Below the pieces are notes generated by a model. It had not been told where the DNA came from, searched no databases, and was given only the letters and a program-made list of their open reading frames with translations. This document shows, piece after piece, positions 7,661 to 15,871 of a stretch of DNA of 64,000 nucleotides (positions are counted from its first letter, which is position 1; every line of letters starts with the position of its first letter). The stretch lies in assembly GCF_001953865.1 (NCBI RefSeq), contig NZ_MQUQ01000012.1, positions 248,001 through 312,000 of the forward strand, in the 5' to 3' direction. Made by a program: the position numbers and the translations under genes. The DNA comes from Amycolatopsis coloradensis (GTDB lineage Bacteria > Actinomycetota > Actinomycetes > Mycobacteriales > Pseudonocardiaceae).

Positions 7661-9451
7661 TCAGTCTTTCAGCTCGAACAGCTGGGTTCCTTGGGTGACC
7701 GCCGCGCCGACCTCGACCGAAAGGCCGGTCACGGTACCCGCTTTGTGCGCGGTGACCGGGTTCTCCATCTTCATCGCTTCGAGCACGACGACCAGCTCAC
7801 CCGCCTCGACCCGCTGGCCCTCTTCGACGGCGACCTTGACGATGGTGCCCTGCATCGGCGCGGTGACCGCGTCGCCGCTCGCCGCGGCCTTGGTACCGCC
7901 CGCACGCTTGCGCGGCTTGGCCTTGACGGCCGTGCCGCCGCCACCGGCGTCGAGCGAGAACCCGCCGGGAAGCGACACCTCGAGACGACGTCCGCCGACC
8001 TCGACGACGACGTTCTGGCGGGGCTGCTCCTCTTCGGCTTCGGCGGCCTCCGGGGCGACGAACGGCTCGATGGTGTTTTCGAACTCCGTCTCGATCCAGC
8101 GGGTGTGCACGCTGAACCCGTGCTCGTCACCGATGAAGGCCGGGTCGTCCACGATCACGCGGTGGAACGGCAGGACCGTCGCCATACCGTCGGCGACCAT
8201 CTCGGCCAGCGCCCGGCGGCTGCGCTCCAGCGCGTTCTGCCGGTCCGAGCCGGTGACGATCAGCTTCGCGAGCATCGAGTCGAACTGGCCGCCGATGACG
8301 CTGCCGGACTCGACCCCCGAGTCGACGCGGACGCCGGGGCCGCTCGGCGCGACGAACTTCGTCACGGTGCCGGGCGCGGGCAGGAAGCCGCGGCCGGCGT
8401 CCTCACCGTTGATGCGGAATTCGATCGAGTGGCCGCGTGGTTCGGGGTCCTCGGTGATGCGCAGTTTCTCGCCACGCGCGATGCGGAACATCTCACGCAC
8501 GAGGTCGAGGCCCGTGGTCTCCTCGGACACCGGGTGCTCGACCTGCAACCGCGTGTTGACCTCGAGGAACGAGATCGTGCCGTCGACGGCGACGAGGTAC
8601 TCGACGGTCCCGGCGCCGTAGTAGCCGGCTTCCTTGCAGATCGCCTTCGCGGATTCGTGGATGCGCTTGCGCTGCTCGTCGGTCAAGTATGGCGCGGGCG
8701 CCTCCTCGACCAGCTTCTGGTGGCGGCGTTGCAGCGAGCAGTCGCGGGTGCCGACGACGATGGCGTTGCCGTGCTGGTCGGCGAGCACCTGGGCCTCGAC
8801 GTGGCGCGGCTTGTCCAGGTAACGCTCGACGAAGCATTCGCCGCGGCCGAAGGCGGAGATCGCCTCACGGGTCGCGGACTCGAACAGCTCCGGGATCTCC
8901 TCGCGGGTGCGGGCGACCTTGAGGCCGCGGCCGCCGCCGCCGAACGCCGCCTTGATCGCGACCGGCAGGCCGTGCTCGTCGGCGAAAGCGACGATTTCGT
9001 CGGCGTTCTTGGCGGGATCCTTCGTGCCGGGCACGAGAGGGGCGCCGGCGCGCAGCGCGATGTGGCGCGCGGTGACCTTGTCACCGAGATCGCGGATGGC
9101 CTGCGGGCTCGGCCCGATCCAGGTCAGCCCGGCGTCGATCACGGCCTGCGCGAAGTCCGCGTTCTCGGAGAGGAACCCGTAGCCGGGGTGGACGGAGTCC
9201 GCGCCCGACCGCTTGGCGGCGTCGAGGAGCTTGTCGAAGACGAGATAGCTCTCCGCGGCCGTGGTCCCGCCGAGGGCGAAAGCCTCGTCGGCGAGGCGGA
9301 CGTGGGGTGCGTCACGGTCTGGATCGGCGTAGACGGCCACGCTGGCCAGCCCGGCGTCCTTCGCCGCCCTGATCACCCGTACCGCGATCTCGCCGCGGTT
9401 CGCGATCAGGATCTTGGTCACCGGACCACCTGTGCCGGCCTGCTCGGTCAC
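7661..9451 (-). CDS. accA3: Acetyl/propionyl-CoA carboxylase alpha subunit (biotin carboxylase + BCCP)
   Basis: This 596-residue fusion carries out ATP-dependent carboxylation of biotin and holds the biotin. The biotin-carboxylase N-domain starts at KILIANRGEIAVRVIRAAKD. The ATP-grasp glycine-rich loop is KAAFGGGGRGLKVAR, and EVNTRLQVEHPVSE is intact. The C-terminal biotinyl domain has EAMKMEN, with Lys561 as the biotin site. The GTG at 9451 has AGGAGGT 6 bases upstream. It is the partner of accD/accE at 16.8-18.6 kb and the substrate of BirA at 31.9 kb. The locus matches the M. tuberculosis accA3 neighbourhood. Confidence 0.95.
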   Translation of the reverse strand: MTEQAGTGGPVTKILIANRGEIAVRVIRAAKDAGLASVAVYADPDRDAPHVRLADEAFALGGTTAAESYLVFDKLLDAAKRSGADSVHPGYGFLSENADFAQAVIDAGLTWIGPSPQAIRDLGDKVTARHIALRAGAPLVPGTKDPAKNADEIVAFADEHGLPVAIKAAFGGGGRGLKVARTREEIPELFESATREAISAFGRGECFVERYLDKPRHVEAQVLADQHGNAIVVGTRDCSLQRRHQKLVEEAPAPYLTDEQRKRIHESAKAICKEAGYYGAGTVEYLVAVDGTISFLEVNTRLQVEHPVSEETTGLDLVREMFRIARGEKLRITEDPEPRGHSIEFRINGEDAGRGFLPAPGTVTKFVAPSGPGVRVDSGVESGSVIGGQFDSMLAKLIVTGSDRQNALERSRRALAEMVADGMATVLPFHRVIVDDPAFIGDEHGFSVHTRWIETEFENTIEPFVAPEAAEAEEEQPRQNVVVEVGGRRLEVSLPGGFSLDAGGGGTAVKAKPRKRAGGTKAAASGDAVTAPMQGTIVKVAVEEGQRVEAGELVVVLEAMKMENPVTAHKAGTVTGLSVEVGAAVTQGTQLFELKD

Positions 9452-9602
9452 GCCGTACCTCCTGCGTTCGCACGTCGGGCCGCCCCGATGCGGCTCCGCA
9501 GCAGTTTACGGAAGTTCCGGCTCTGGTTGAGTGAGAGCAAGGCCACCCCAGTGACACTGTTTATACCAGCGTTTCGTGTCGTGTCAGTTCTTCCAGGACG
9601 TC

Positions 9603-9908
9603 TTACACCAGTGCGTCCCGGTGTCGCAGTTCTTCCGGAAGGTCGGAATCGAGCACGATCAGGTCGTAGGGCCGGGTCTGGTAGACCCGGCCGAGGTGCT
9701 CGGACTTGACCAGTGCCCACGGCTGGTGCGGGCCGCAGCATTCGACCAGGCGCTGCACCGAACTGAAGGCGATCAGCGCCATCCGGCCGTCCTTGGTCGC
9801 GCGAAGCTCGATCTCCGCGCTCGTGAAGTCCTTCGGCTCTTTCGCCGTGGGGAGGAACAGGGCGTTGGGCAATCCGGGGTTCGTCACCGGAACAACATAG
9901 ACGTGCAC
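9603..9908 (-). CDS. Small SseB-like / SAV_915 family protein
   Basis: This 101-residue soluble protein resembles the short actinobacterial SseB/SAV_915-type family: a presumed N-terminal strand (VPVTNPGLPNALFLP) followed by RMALIAFSSVQRLVECCGP and a C-terminal LIVLDSDLPEELRHRD. It has no membrane segment or catalytic motif. Divergent from the next gene with a 29-base gap. Function unknown; the family call is by resemblance only. Confidence 0.6.
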   Translation of the reverse strand: MHVYVVPVTNPGLPNALFLPTAKEPKDFTSAEIELRATKDGRMALIAFSSVQRLVECCGPHQPWALVKSEHLGRVYQTRPYDLIVLDSDLPEELRHRDALV

Positions 9909-9937
9909 TCTCCGCTAGATCACTTACGCTCTCGGTT

Positions 9938-10654
9938 ATGCGGACTCAGGAAGCGCGGACGCCGCGATCCGTGCTGTTCACCGCGATGCTGGCCGTCGCG
10001 GTGACGGCGGGGGTCATCGTGGCCGTGATCCTGCTCCGCCAGCCCGCTCCGGTGCCCGACGGCGCGCCCGGTGTGCCTCCGCTGCCCGATGGCGCCCCGT
10101 CCACGCCGGGGGTCAACTGCGGCCACTCGGCCTGCCGGGAGATCGGTGCGATGACCGTCGGCGGGGTGCCTGTCGTCCTGCTGGCCGACGAAGCGGGGAA
10201 GCAGGGCGTGGTCCGGATCGGGGCGGACTCGGTGTTCCCGTTGATCATCAACGACATGGAAGTCACCCTCAAGGGCGATTCTTTGCGCTGTGTCGACGGC
10301 GCGACGCCGGTTTGCCTGGTGCGCGGTGCGGCAGACGGTGGTTCGGTGGGCGAGCTGTTCGTCTCACGCGGCGGGATCTGGCGGGACCCCGGGAAGCCGT
10401 ACTTCTCCGACGCCGGGACGATCGCCCTGAACGACGTGACCGCCGACGGGATCGCGGACGTCATCGTCGTGCGGCACGAATGTCCGGACGCGCGGTCCGG
10501 ATCGGCCCGGTGCCAGGCGGCGCCGGTGCTCGCGGAGGTCTACGACGTCGCCAGCGGCTCGGTGGGCTGCACGCGCCGGTACACCGCGCCTTCGGAGCTG
10601 AGGGGCTGGCCGGATGTCCGGCTCACCCGCGCTGACCTGCGGGCCTGCCCCTGA
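9938..10654 (+). CDS. Membrane-anchored secreted protein of unknown function
   Basis: This 238-residue protein has a short basic N-terminus and a single hydrophobic segment near residues 12-33, followed by a Pro/Gly-rich linker. It is therefore probably anchored with its globular part outside. The external domain has six Cys (NCGHSACREIG, RCVDG, VCLVRG, ECPD, RCQ and others), suggesting disulfides. A segment ALNDVTADGIADVIVVRHEC resembles FG-GAP/VCBS-type beta-propeller repeats. The ATG lies 7 bases after a TACGCT -10-like box, so the mRNA may be leaderless. Confidence 0.7.
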   Translation: MRTQEARTPRSVLFTAMLAVAVTAGVIVAVILLRQPAPVPDGAPGVPPLPDGAPSTPGVNCGHSACREIGAMTVGGVPVVLLADEAGKQGVVRIGADSVFPLIINDMEVTLKGDSLRCVDGATPVCLVRGAADGGSVGELFVSRGGIWRDPGKPYFSDAGTIALNDVTADGIADVIVVRHECPDARSGSARCQAAPVLAEVYDVASGSVGCTRRYTAPSELRGWPDVRLTRADLRACP

Positions 10655-10661
10655 CGCGAAA

Positions 10662-10774
10662 GCAAGGGACCTTTGCTATCGCTTGCTGAGCATGGCTAAG
10701 TAACAGGTCCGTGAAGGCCGCCTTGAGGGGCCGTCCATGCTCCCGCCGCCTCCTTCAAGGAGGCCTTCACGGAC
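10662..10774. terminator. Convergent terminator region with two hairpin motifs
   Basis: Between two convergent genes lie the near-palindrome AGCAAGGGACCTTTGCT (10662-10678) and a 20-base stem (10707-10726 with 10755-10774, one mismatch, 28-base loop). The stem contains GTGAAGGC/GCCTTCAC, related to the hairpin near glpK. The 17-base motif recurs as an inverted pair at 41349-41365 and 41480-41497. Confidence 0.7.
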
Positions 10775-10785
10775 TTCTTGAGAAC

Positions 10786-12147
10786 TTACTTCGCGCCGGC
10801 CGCGGCAGGCTCCTTCGCCGGAGCGTGCGCGCCGTCGGAGGTGGGCGAAGGGTCCGTCGGCGAGTTGAGGACCTCGTCGTCCAGGAGGCCTTCGCTGCGA
10901 GCGACGACGACCGGCACGACGATCTGGCCCGCGACGTTGGTCGCGGTCCGCATCATGTCCATGATCGGGTTGACCGAGTAGATCAGCGCGATGCCGAGCG
11001 CCACCTGCTGCGCGTCGAGTCCGATGAACGCGGTGGTCAGGGTCAGCGCGGTCAGCCAGCCGGTGGTGCCCGCGGTGGCGAGCGCGCCGAGGACGGCGAC
11101 CAGCACGATCCCGCCGTACTGCCAGATGTTCAGCGAAACGCCCGACAGGTTCGCGATGAAGACCGCGCCGATCGCGGGGAACACGGCGGCGCAGCCGTCC
11201 ATCTTCGTGGCGCTGCCCAGGGGAGTCGCGAAGGCGGCGTACGCGGGCTGGACGCCCAGGTTCACGGCGGACTGCCGGGTCAGGGGCAGCGTCGCGCCCG
11301 AAGACTGGGAAGCGAACGCGAACTGGATCGCCGTGCCCGCCTTGGCGAAGAACTTGGCGGGGCTGACCTTCGCCACGAACTGCAACAGGATCGGGTACAC
11401 CACGAAGAGGACCAGGAGGCAGCCGACGTACACCGCGAGAGTGGTGGTGAACAGCGGGCGGAACAGCGCGTCACCGTAGTTCGCCACCGCCGCGCCGATC
11501 AGGCCGATGATGCCGATCGGGGCCAGCCGGACGATCCAGCCGAGGTAGCGCTGGATGATCTCGAAGACGCTGGTGGTGAAGTCGACGAACGGCTTGGCCT
11601 TGTCGCCGAGGCTGTAGGCGGCCGCGCCGATCAGCACGGCGAGGAACAGCACCTGGAGCGTCTCGCCCTCGGTGAAGGCGGTGAGGAAGTTCTTCGGCAG
11701 GAAGCCATCGACGAAGGCGCTCCAGGAGCCCCAGTTGTCCACGCTCTTCGTGGCCTTGTCGGCGTTCTTCGCGGTCGCGGCCACACCTTCGCCGAGACCG
11801 CCGCTGCCCGGATTGAACAGCTTCGCGACGGCGATGCCGATCAGGGACGCGATGAGCGACGTGATCGCGAACCACAGGACGGTCTTGCCGCCCAGCCGGG
11901 CGGCCTTCTTGCCGCCGCCGAGGTTGCGCAGGCTGTTGATGCCGACCACGATCGCCGTGAAGACGAGCGGGATCACCGCGATCTGCAGCAGCGTCGTGAA
12001 GATCGTGCCGATCTGGTCGAGCAGTTCGGTCAGCCAGCTCGCCTCGGTCGACCTGGCGAGGATGCCGAGGAGGGCACCCACGACGAGTGAGCCGAGGACT
12101 GCCACCGCGAAGACTTTTGGCCTGGTGTAGGTCCGAATGAAAGACAC
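10786..12147 (-). CDS. Dicarboxylate/amino acid:cation symporter (DAACS family)
   Basis: This 453-residue secondary transporter moves a C4-dicarboxylate or acidic amino acid with Na+ or H+. It has about eight helices. The first re-entrant hairpin carries the Ser-rich FASQSSGATLPLT, a family signature. The later segment is KMDGCAAVFPAIGAVFIANL. The GTG at 12147 has GGAG 9 bases upstream; the frame remains open upstream but the extra sequence is not transporter-like. Convergent with the preceding plus-strand gene. The C-terminal tail is Ala/Pro-rich and cytoplasmic. Confidence 0.9.
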   Translation of the reverse strand: MSFIRTYTRPKVFAVAVLGSLVVGALLGILARSTEASWLTELLDQIGTIFTTLLQIAVIPLVFTAIVVGINSLRNLGGGKKAARLGGKTVLWFAITSLIASLIGIAVAKLFNPGSGGLGEGVAATAKNADKATKSVDNWGSWSAFVDGFLPKNFLTAFTEGETLQVLFLAVLIGAAAYSLGDKAKPFVDFTTSVFEIIQRYLGWIVRLAPIGIIGLIGAAVANYGDALFRPLFTTTLAVYVGCLLVLFVVYPILLQFVAKVSPAKFFAKAGTAIQFAFASQSSGATLPLTRQSAVNLGVQPAYAAFATPLGSATKMDGCAAVFPAIGAVFIANLSGVSLNIWQYGGIVLVAVLGALATAGTTGWLTALTLTTAFIGLDAQQVALGIALIYSVNPIMDMMRTATNVAGQIVVPVVVARSEGLLDDEVLNSPTDPSPTSDGAHAPAKEPAAAGAK

Positions 12148-12247
12148 GGGGCGACTCCGGTGCGTGAAAGTTTCCTGATTGGCCGAACGTGAAGAACGCT
12201 CGGCGAAGCAGGACTCTTCCGGATCACCCCATCGTGTGGGAGCTGTC

Positions 12248-12946
12248 TCAGGATGCGGGACGCGTCCAGAGATCGACGACACTCACGCCGACCTCGGCCA
12301 GAAGACGCCGGGTCAGCGGCAGGCTGATCCCGATGACGCTCGAGAAGTCGCCGTCGATGCCTTCGATGAACCAGCCGCCGAGCCCGTCCAGTGTGAAGCC
12401 GCCCGCCACCTGGAGCGGTTCTCCGGACGCGATGTAGGCGTCAATTTCTTCCTGCGACGGTGTTCCGAAGCGAACAATGGTCCCTTCGGTGCCCGACGTT
12501 TCCTTCGTTTTCTCACCGTTCTCGACGCGAATGATCGCGTGGCCGGTCAGAAGTTCACCGGATTTGCCCGCCATCGACGCCCATCGCTCGCGCGCGGCCT
12601 CGGGGGTGATCGGCTTCCCGACCATTTCGCCGTTGATCGACAACATCGAATCGCAGCCCACGATGACCATGTCGGCGCTTCCGACATGGTCACTGTGAGA
12701 CCCGACGAGCGTTTCGAAAACCTTTTCGGCCTTCGCGGTGGCGAGTGCCCGGACCAGCTCCGCCGGGGCCGGGTCGGTCAAGGACGCGGCCACCGCGTCC
12801 TCGTCGACGCCGGAGACGACGACGCTTGGATCGAAGCCGGCGGACCGCAGGACGCCGAGGCGGGCGGGGGACTGGGACGCAAGGACGAAACGCACCTCCG
12901 GACGGTACTCGACGGCGCTCCGTTGTCTGGTCGTGACCTGGGACAC
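12248..12946 (-). CDS. maf: Maf-type nucleoside triphosphate pyrophosphatase
   Basis: This protein of up to 232 residues hydrolyses non-canonical or modified nucleoside triphosphates to the monophosphate. The Maf N-terminal loop FVLASQSPARLGVLRSAGF is present, as is the central VGCDSMLSINGEMVGKPITP. The start is uncertain: the GTG at 12946 lacks a clear ribosome binding site, while an internal GTG at 12895 directly abuts GGAG. In M. tuberculosis maf lies next to accE5-accD5; here a broken glucosidase, a TetR pair and an XRE module separate them. Confidence 0.9.
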   Translation of the reverse strand: MSQVTTRQRSAVEYRPEVRFVLASQSPARLGVLRSAGFDPSVVVSGVDEDAVAASLTDPAPAELVRALATAKAEKVFETLVGSHSDHVGSADMVIVGCDSMLSINGEMVGKPITPEAARERWASMAGKSGELLTGHAIIRVENGEKTKETSGTEGTIVRFGTPSQEEIDAYIASGEPLQVAGGFTLDGLGGWFIEGIDGDFSSVIGISLPLTRRLLAEVGVSVVDLWTRPAS

Positions 12947-13019
12947 GCGGCCCTGGAGTTAGTTTGTTGTGGCGCGCAACATATGGATTGTCCGAGCTAC
13001 GGAGGAACCGAGGTCGTCC

Positions 13020-13492
13020 CGCCTCCGCGTCATAAGATCACTTCGCACGACGCACACCACAGTGCTCGCAGGCCTGCTCCTGGCCGGGAGGGTGACGGAA
13101 TCGACAAGAGCTACCGGGTCGCGGTCGTCGTGGTGGGAGAAACGCCGTACGCCGAAGGGCAGGGAGATCGTCCGAACGGCTTCGGGCTCGACGCGGAAGA
13201 CCTCGCCACGGTCGCCAAACTGAAGAGTTCCGGTGTCCCCGTCGTCGTGGTGACCGTGTCCGGGCGGCCGCTCGACATCGCTGCGCAGCTGCCCGGGTTC
13301 AACGGTCTGGTCGCGGCTTGGCTGCCGGGTAGCGAAGGCGCCGGTGTCGCCGATGTCCTTTACGGCGACTACAACCCGACCGGGAAACTGACGTTCAGCT
13401 GGCCGGTCAGTGCCGCTCAGGAACCGGTGAACGTCGGTGACGGCGAGAAGGCGCTGTTCCCGTACGGCTTCGGCCTGCGATACCGCCGGTAG
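13020..13492 (+). pseudogene. Glycoside hydrolase family 3 (beta-glucosidase) remnant
   Basis: From 13115 the frame encodes only the C-terminal domain of a GH3 beta-glucosidase: VAVVVVGETPYAEG, then SGRPLDIAAQLP, VADVLYGDYNPTGKLTFSWP and the final FPYGFGLRY. The TIM-barrel domain with the nucleophile Asp is missing. Just upstream, another frame (about 13020-13085) reads RTTHTTVLAGLLLAG, like a secretion signal core. This suggests a deletion of about 2 kb fused the signal region to the C-terminus out of frame. Calling it a deletion product is inference. Confidence 0.75.
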
Positions 13493-13520
13493 GAAGCTTC
13501 CGCCCTCCCGCGGATGAGTT

Positions 13521-13563
13521 GAACGGGACTTTCCTCGCGAAATTCGAGAGGAAAGTCCCGTTC
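13521..13563. terminator. Bidirectional terminator hairpin
   Basis: Perfect 16-base arms (13521-13536 GAACGGGACTTTCCTC, and 13548-13563) flank an 11-base loop. It lies between the GH3 remnant and the convergent TetR gene, which is the usual place for a shared terminator. Confidence 0.8.
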
Positions 13564-13581
13564 ATCGCGCCGGGCGAGGTG

Positions 13582-14160
13582 TCAGAGCACGGCGAGCCGG
13601 TCCACCAGTAGCTCCGTCCGCCGCTCGGCGTACTCCGGCGGCAGCCGTCCCGCCCGGGTCAGCGTGGCCAGCCCGTGCAGAGCCGCCCAGAACGCCTCGG
13701 TGAACAGGCCCGGGTGGACGCCGTCCCCGGCGACCTCGGTGAGGCATTCCAAGAGGGCGGCGAAGGCGTCCTTCAGTGGCTCCGGGGTGTCTTCCTTCGC
13801 GAACGCCAGGCCGCCGTCGAGCTGGAACATGGCGTCGTAGACCGCCGGGTTGTGTTCGGCGAAGTCGAGGTAGGCGCGGGTGAGGGCGGTGACCCTGGCG
13901 CGCGGGCCGTCCGCGGCGGAGGTCGCGGCCCGCAACGCCACGGCCATCTCGGTGGCGCCTTCGAGGGCGACGGCGCCGATGATCTCGCGTTTGCCGCGAA
14001 AGTGGCTGTAGAGGACGGGCTGGCTGTATTCGATGCGCTCGGCGAGCCGCCGGGTGGTGACCGCGTCCCAGCCTTGCTGCTCGGCGAGTTCGCGGGCCGT
14101 CGCCACGATGAGCCGTTCACGGTCCGCCCGTGCACGCTCCTTGCGTTCCTGTACCGACAT
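13582..14160 (-). CDS. TetR family transcriptional regulator
   Basis: This 192-residue regulator has an N-terminal TetR helix-turn-helix (about residues 15-60: RERLIVATARELAEQQG, then TTRRLAERIEYSQPVLYSHF). An all-helical ligand domain follows, of the kind with a TetR C-terminal WHG-like fold. It is divergent from a DUF1772 membrane gene with an 88-base gap. That gap carries three copies of a CTAGCANNGCTAG-like palindrome, so it very probably represses both itself and the DUF1772 gene. Confidence 0.92.
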   Translation of the reverse strand: MSVQERKERARADRERLIVATARELAEQQGWDAVTTRRLAERIEYSQPVLYSHFRGKREIIGAVALEGATEMAVALRAATSAADGPRARVTALTRAYLDFAEHNPAVYDAMFQLDGGLAFAKEDTPEPLKDAFAALLECLTEVAGDGVHPGLFTEAFWAALHGLATLTRAGRLPPEYAERRTELLVDRLAVL

Positions 14161-14169
14161 GGCTCGATC

Positions 14170-14233
14170 CTAGCACTGCTAGACAAACGAGCGGCAGCAA
14201 TGCTAGCGTCGGCTCAATACCTAGCAACGCTAG
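14170..14233. promoter_or_regulatory. Three putative TetR operators
   Basis: CTAGCACTGCTAG (14170-14182) and CTAGCAACGCTAG (14221-14233) are palindromes of the same 13-base pattern. A third, weaker site GCAGCAATGCTAG (14194-14206) lies between them. Spacing is 24 and 27 bases. The last site ends 6 bases before the ribosome binding site of the DUF1772 gene and the first lies 10 bases upstream of the TetR start. The symmetry and position suggest autorepression and repression of the divergent gene. Confidence 0.8.
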
Positions 14234-14248
14234 ATCATGGGAGAGGTC

Positions 14249-14698
14249 ATGTTGATCGAGGCACTCGAGGTCTGCACCATCGTGGTCGTCGGCTTGATGG
14301 TGGGGGTGGAGTTCTCCGTCGCCTTCGTCCTCAATCGGATCCTCAACGGACTTCCCGACGACAGCAATCAGCTCGGCCGAGCCCACGGGGGCCGGATGCT
14401 CGGCGCCGTCATGCCGTTCTGGTACATCGGCTCGCTCATCCTGAGCGCGGTCTGGGCCATCGCCGGATGGCATGAGCCCGGCGCGGTCCTCGTCGTCATC
14501 GCCGCCGGGCTGCTGATCGTGAGCGTGGTCATGTCGATCCTGCTGCTCGTCCCGATCAACGACCGGGGCAAGACGTGGACCCCCGAGAACCGGCCCGAGG
14601 ACTGGAAGGAGCAAATGAACCGCTGGGACCGTTTCCACTACGTCCGCGTCGCCGTCATCATCGCCGCCTTCGCCCTGCTGGCCACCGCCCTTGCCTGA
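14249..14698 (+). CDS. DUF1772 membrane protein
   Basis: This 149-residue membrane protein has four predicted helices (about residues 5-25, 45-70, 75-100 and 130-148). The conserved helix-loop GRMLGAVMPFWYIGSLI is typical of DUF1772/anthrone oxygenase-like proteins. The ATG at 14249 is preferred over 14237 because GGGAGAGG lies just upstream. It is controlled in all likelihood by the divergent TetR. The stop codon lies inside a perfect 16-base hairpin. A catalytic role is not supported by any motif seen here. Confidence 0.85.
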   Translation: MLIEALEVCTIVVVGLMVGVEFSVAFVLNRILNGLPDDSNQLGRAHGGRMLGAVMPFWYIGSLILSAVWAIAGWHEPGAVLVVIAAGLLIVSVVMSILLLVPINDRGKTWTPENRPEDWKEQMNRWDRFHYVRVAVIIAAFALLATALA

Positions 14699-14720
14699 GC
14701 CCGCGGGCTCAGGCAAGGGC
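14687..14720 (+). terminator. Terminator overlapping the DUF1772 stop
   Basis: Perfect 16-base arms (14687-14702 GCCCTTGCCTGAGCCC, and 14705-14720) with a 2-base loop. The stop codon TGA of the DUF1772 gene is part of the left arm. Confidence 0.8.
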
Positions 14721-14749
14721 GCCTCGAATCAGGCGGCCGTGGCGGCGGG

Positions 14750-14967
14750 CGCCGCCTCGTCAGCCCCGCCGGTACGCCCAGCAGCAGGACGGTCGCGGGC
14801 AGCGGCAGGGTCACCCTGGCGGCGTCGGTCAGTCCATGGTGGACGGCTTCGAGCGCGAGCCGCTGGGCCTGCTCCGCCACCCCGGCGGGAAGCCCCGGAA
14901 TGGCCGCCGGACCGGAAGAACCGAACTCTCCGGTCGATTCCACGGCCTTCGCGATCCCTTCCGCGAA
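14750..14967 (-). pseudogene. Possible MFS transporter C-terminal remnant
   Basis: In the 441-base stretch between the DUF1772 gene and the next minus-strand gene, one minus-strand frame reads FAEGIAKAVESTGEFG, then AEQAQRLALEAVHHGLTDAA and LPLPATVLLLGVPAGL. This resembles the last periplasmic loop and final helix of DHA2-type drug transporters. No start, no earlier helices and no normal end are present. It is best read as a decayed fragment; the family call is tentative. Confidence 0.3.
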
Positions 14968-15035
14968 CGGCGCGCGGTTCCGCCTGCCCGGCCAGGGCAA
15001 CCACGTCGGAAACACATCCGCACTCGGACCCGAGG

Positions 15036-15090
15036 CGTCGCGAAAGCTACTTTCGGGACGTCAGATGTCGCGAAAGTGGCTTTCGCGACA
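15036..15090. terminator. Two tandem GTCGCGAAAG hairpins
   Basis: CGTCGCGAAAG (15036-15046) pairs with 15050-15060 with one mismatch. TGTCGCGAAAG (15066-15076) pairs perfectly with CTTTCGCGACA (15080-15090). The two 3-base-loop hairpins are about 30 bases apart and lie downstream of the minus-strand XRE/DUF397 module, so a terminator role is likely. Confidence 0.65.
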
Positions 15091-15139
15091 CGTGATGGGC
15101 GGTTGGGCGCGGTAAGTCGCGAACCAGCGAATCGCCACC

Positions 15140-15460
15140 CTAGTTCAGGCGTCTCGGTCCGATTTCGCGTTCGAGGAAGCGGTGGTACTCGATGGCCGCG
15201 ATCGAATTCTCCAGCTGTTCGAACGTCGGGGCGGGGAGCGCGCCGTTGAAGACGATCGTCAGGCTCTTTCGCGGGATGTTGATGACGTACGGATCGACAC
15301 CGAGTTCTTCGCAGTGCTCGCGCAGCACGGCCGTCCAATGGTCCAGGTCCTCGTCCTCGCCGAGGTGCTCCCACCGCGCGACGATCCAGTTGCCGTTGAT
15401 CAGCTGGCCCGCCATTTCCCGCGGGTCATGGACCATGTACGGCTCGGCGACGTCGTTCAT
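15140..15460 (-). CDS. Conserved small protein coupled to DUF397 gene
   Basis: This 106-residue soluble protein overlaps the end of the DUF397 gene by ATGA, so translation is coupled. It has a run DLDHWTAVLREHCEELGVD and a C-terminal segment FEQLENSIAAIEYHRFLERE. No family is recognised with confidence. Its place as third member of an XRE-DUF397 module suggests a role in the same regulatory switch, but this is context only. The ATG at 15460 is the only start compatible with the overlap. Confidence 0.7.
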   Translation of the reverse strand: MNDVAEPYMVHDPREMAGQLINGNWIVARWEHLGEDEDLDHWTAVLREHCEELGVDPYVINIPRKSLTIVFNGALPAPTFEQLENSIAAIEYHRFLEREIGPRRLN

Positions 15461-15663
15461 CGGCCCAAGTGGTCGATCAGGGCGGCGAAGGACGCGGCCG
15501 GGAGCACCAGGATCGGCCGGGTCTCGTCCGGCAGAGCCCACTGCTTGGTGTCTCGGATGCCGACCAGACCGGGCAGTCCGCCGACCTCGACGCAGGCGTT
15601 TTCTTCCCAGTGCGTGTAGGTCGACTTGTGCCAGTCGGTCATGCGTTCGTGCCAGGTGGTCAT
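15457..15663 (-). CDS. DUF397 domain protein
   Basis: This 68-residue protein has the DUF397 pattern: KSTYTHWEENACVEVGGLPG, then GIRDTKQWALPDETRPIL and ASFAALIDHL. DUF397 proteins are the usual partners of XRE/DUF5753 regulators in Streptomyces and relatives, often described as toxin-antitoxin-like or developmental switch pairs. The start is the ATG at 15663. A 208-base gap separates it from the XRE gene upstream on the same strand. Confidence 0.88.
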   Translation of the reverse strand: MTTWHERMTDWHKSTYTHWEENACVEVGGLPGLVGIRDTKQWALPDETRPILVLPAASFAALIDHLGR

Positions 15664-15857
15664 CGGAGTCGCCTTTCCCGAGTGACTGTTTCGGCAAGTA
15701 GACGGGTTGCGCGGAGGCAAAGTTGTCGATTTCGAGTGATCTGCCGCTGCTGGTCGGCGAACGGTCCTGAAAAGCCCCCAAGATCGCGTTCGGCGCAGAA
15801 AAGGGGACCTTCACCGACAGCTGCTTTACTCACGATGCATTCTCAGGGTGCATAGCG

Positions 15858-15871
15858 CCAAGGGTCCTTGG
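15858..15871 (-). terminator. Short terminator after the XRE gene
   Basis: CCAAGG (15858-15863) and CCTTGG (15866-15871) form a 6-base perfect stem immediately next to the XRE stop codon. It may attenuate read-through into the DUF397 gene. The rest of 15664-15857 holds no gene; it must contain any separate DUF397 promoter. Confidence 0.45.

Noticed and set aside
9448..9741. Small minus-strand frame upstream of accA3
   Set aside because: Pro/Arg-rich, overlaps the accA3 promoter and the neighbouring small gene, no family.
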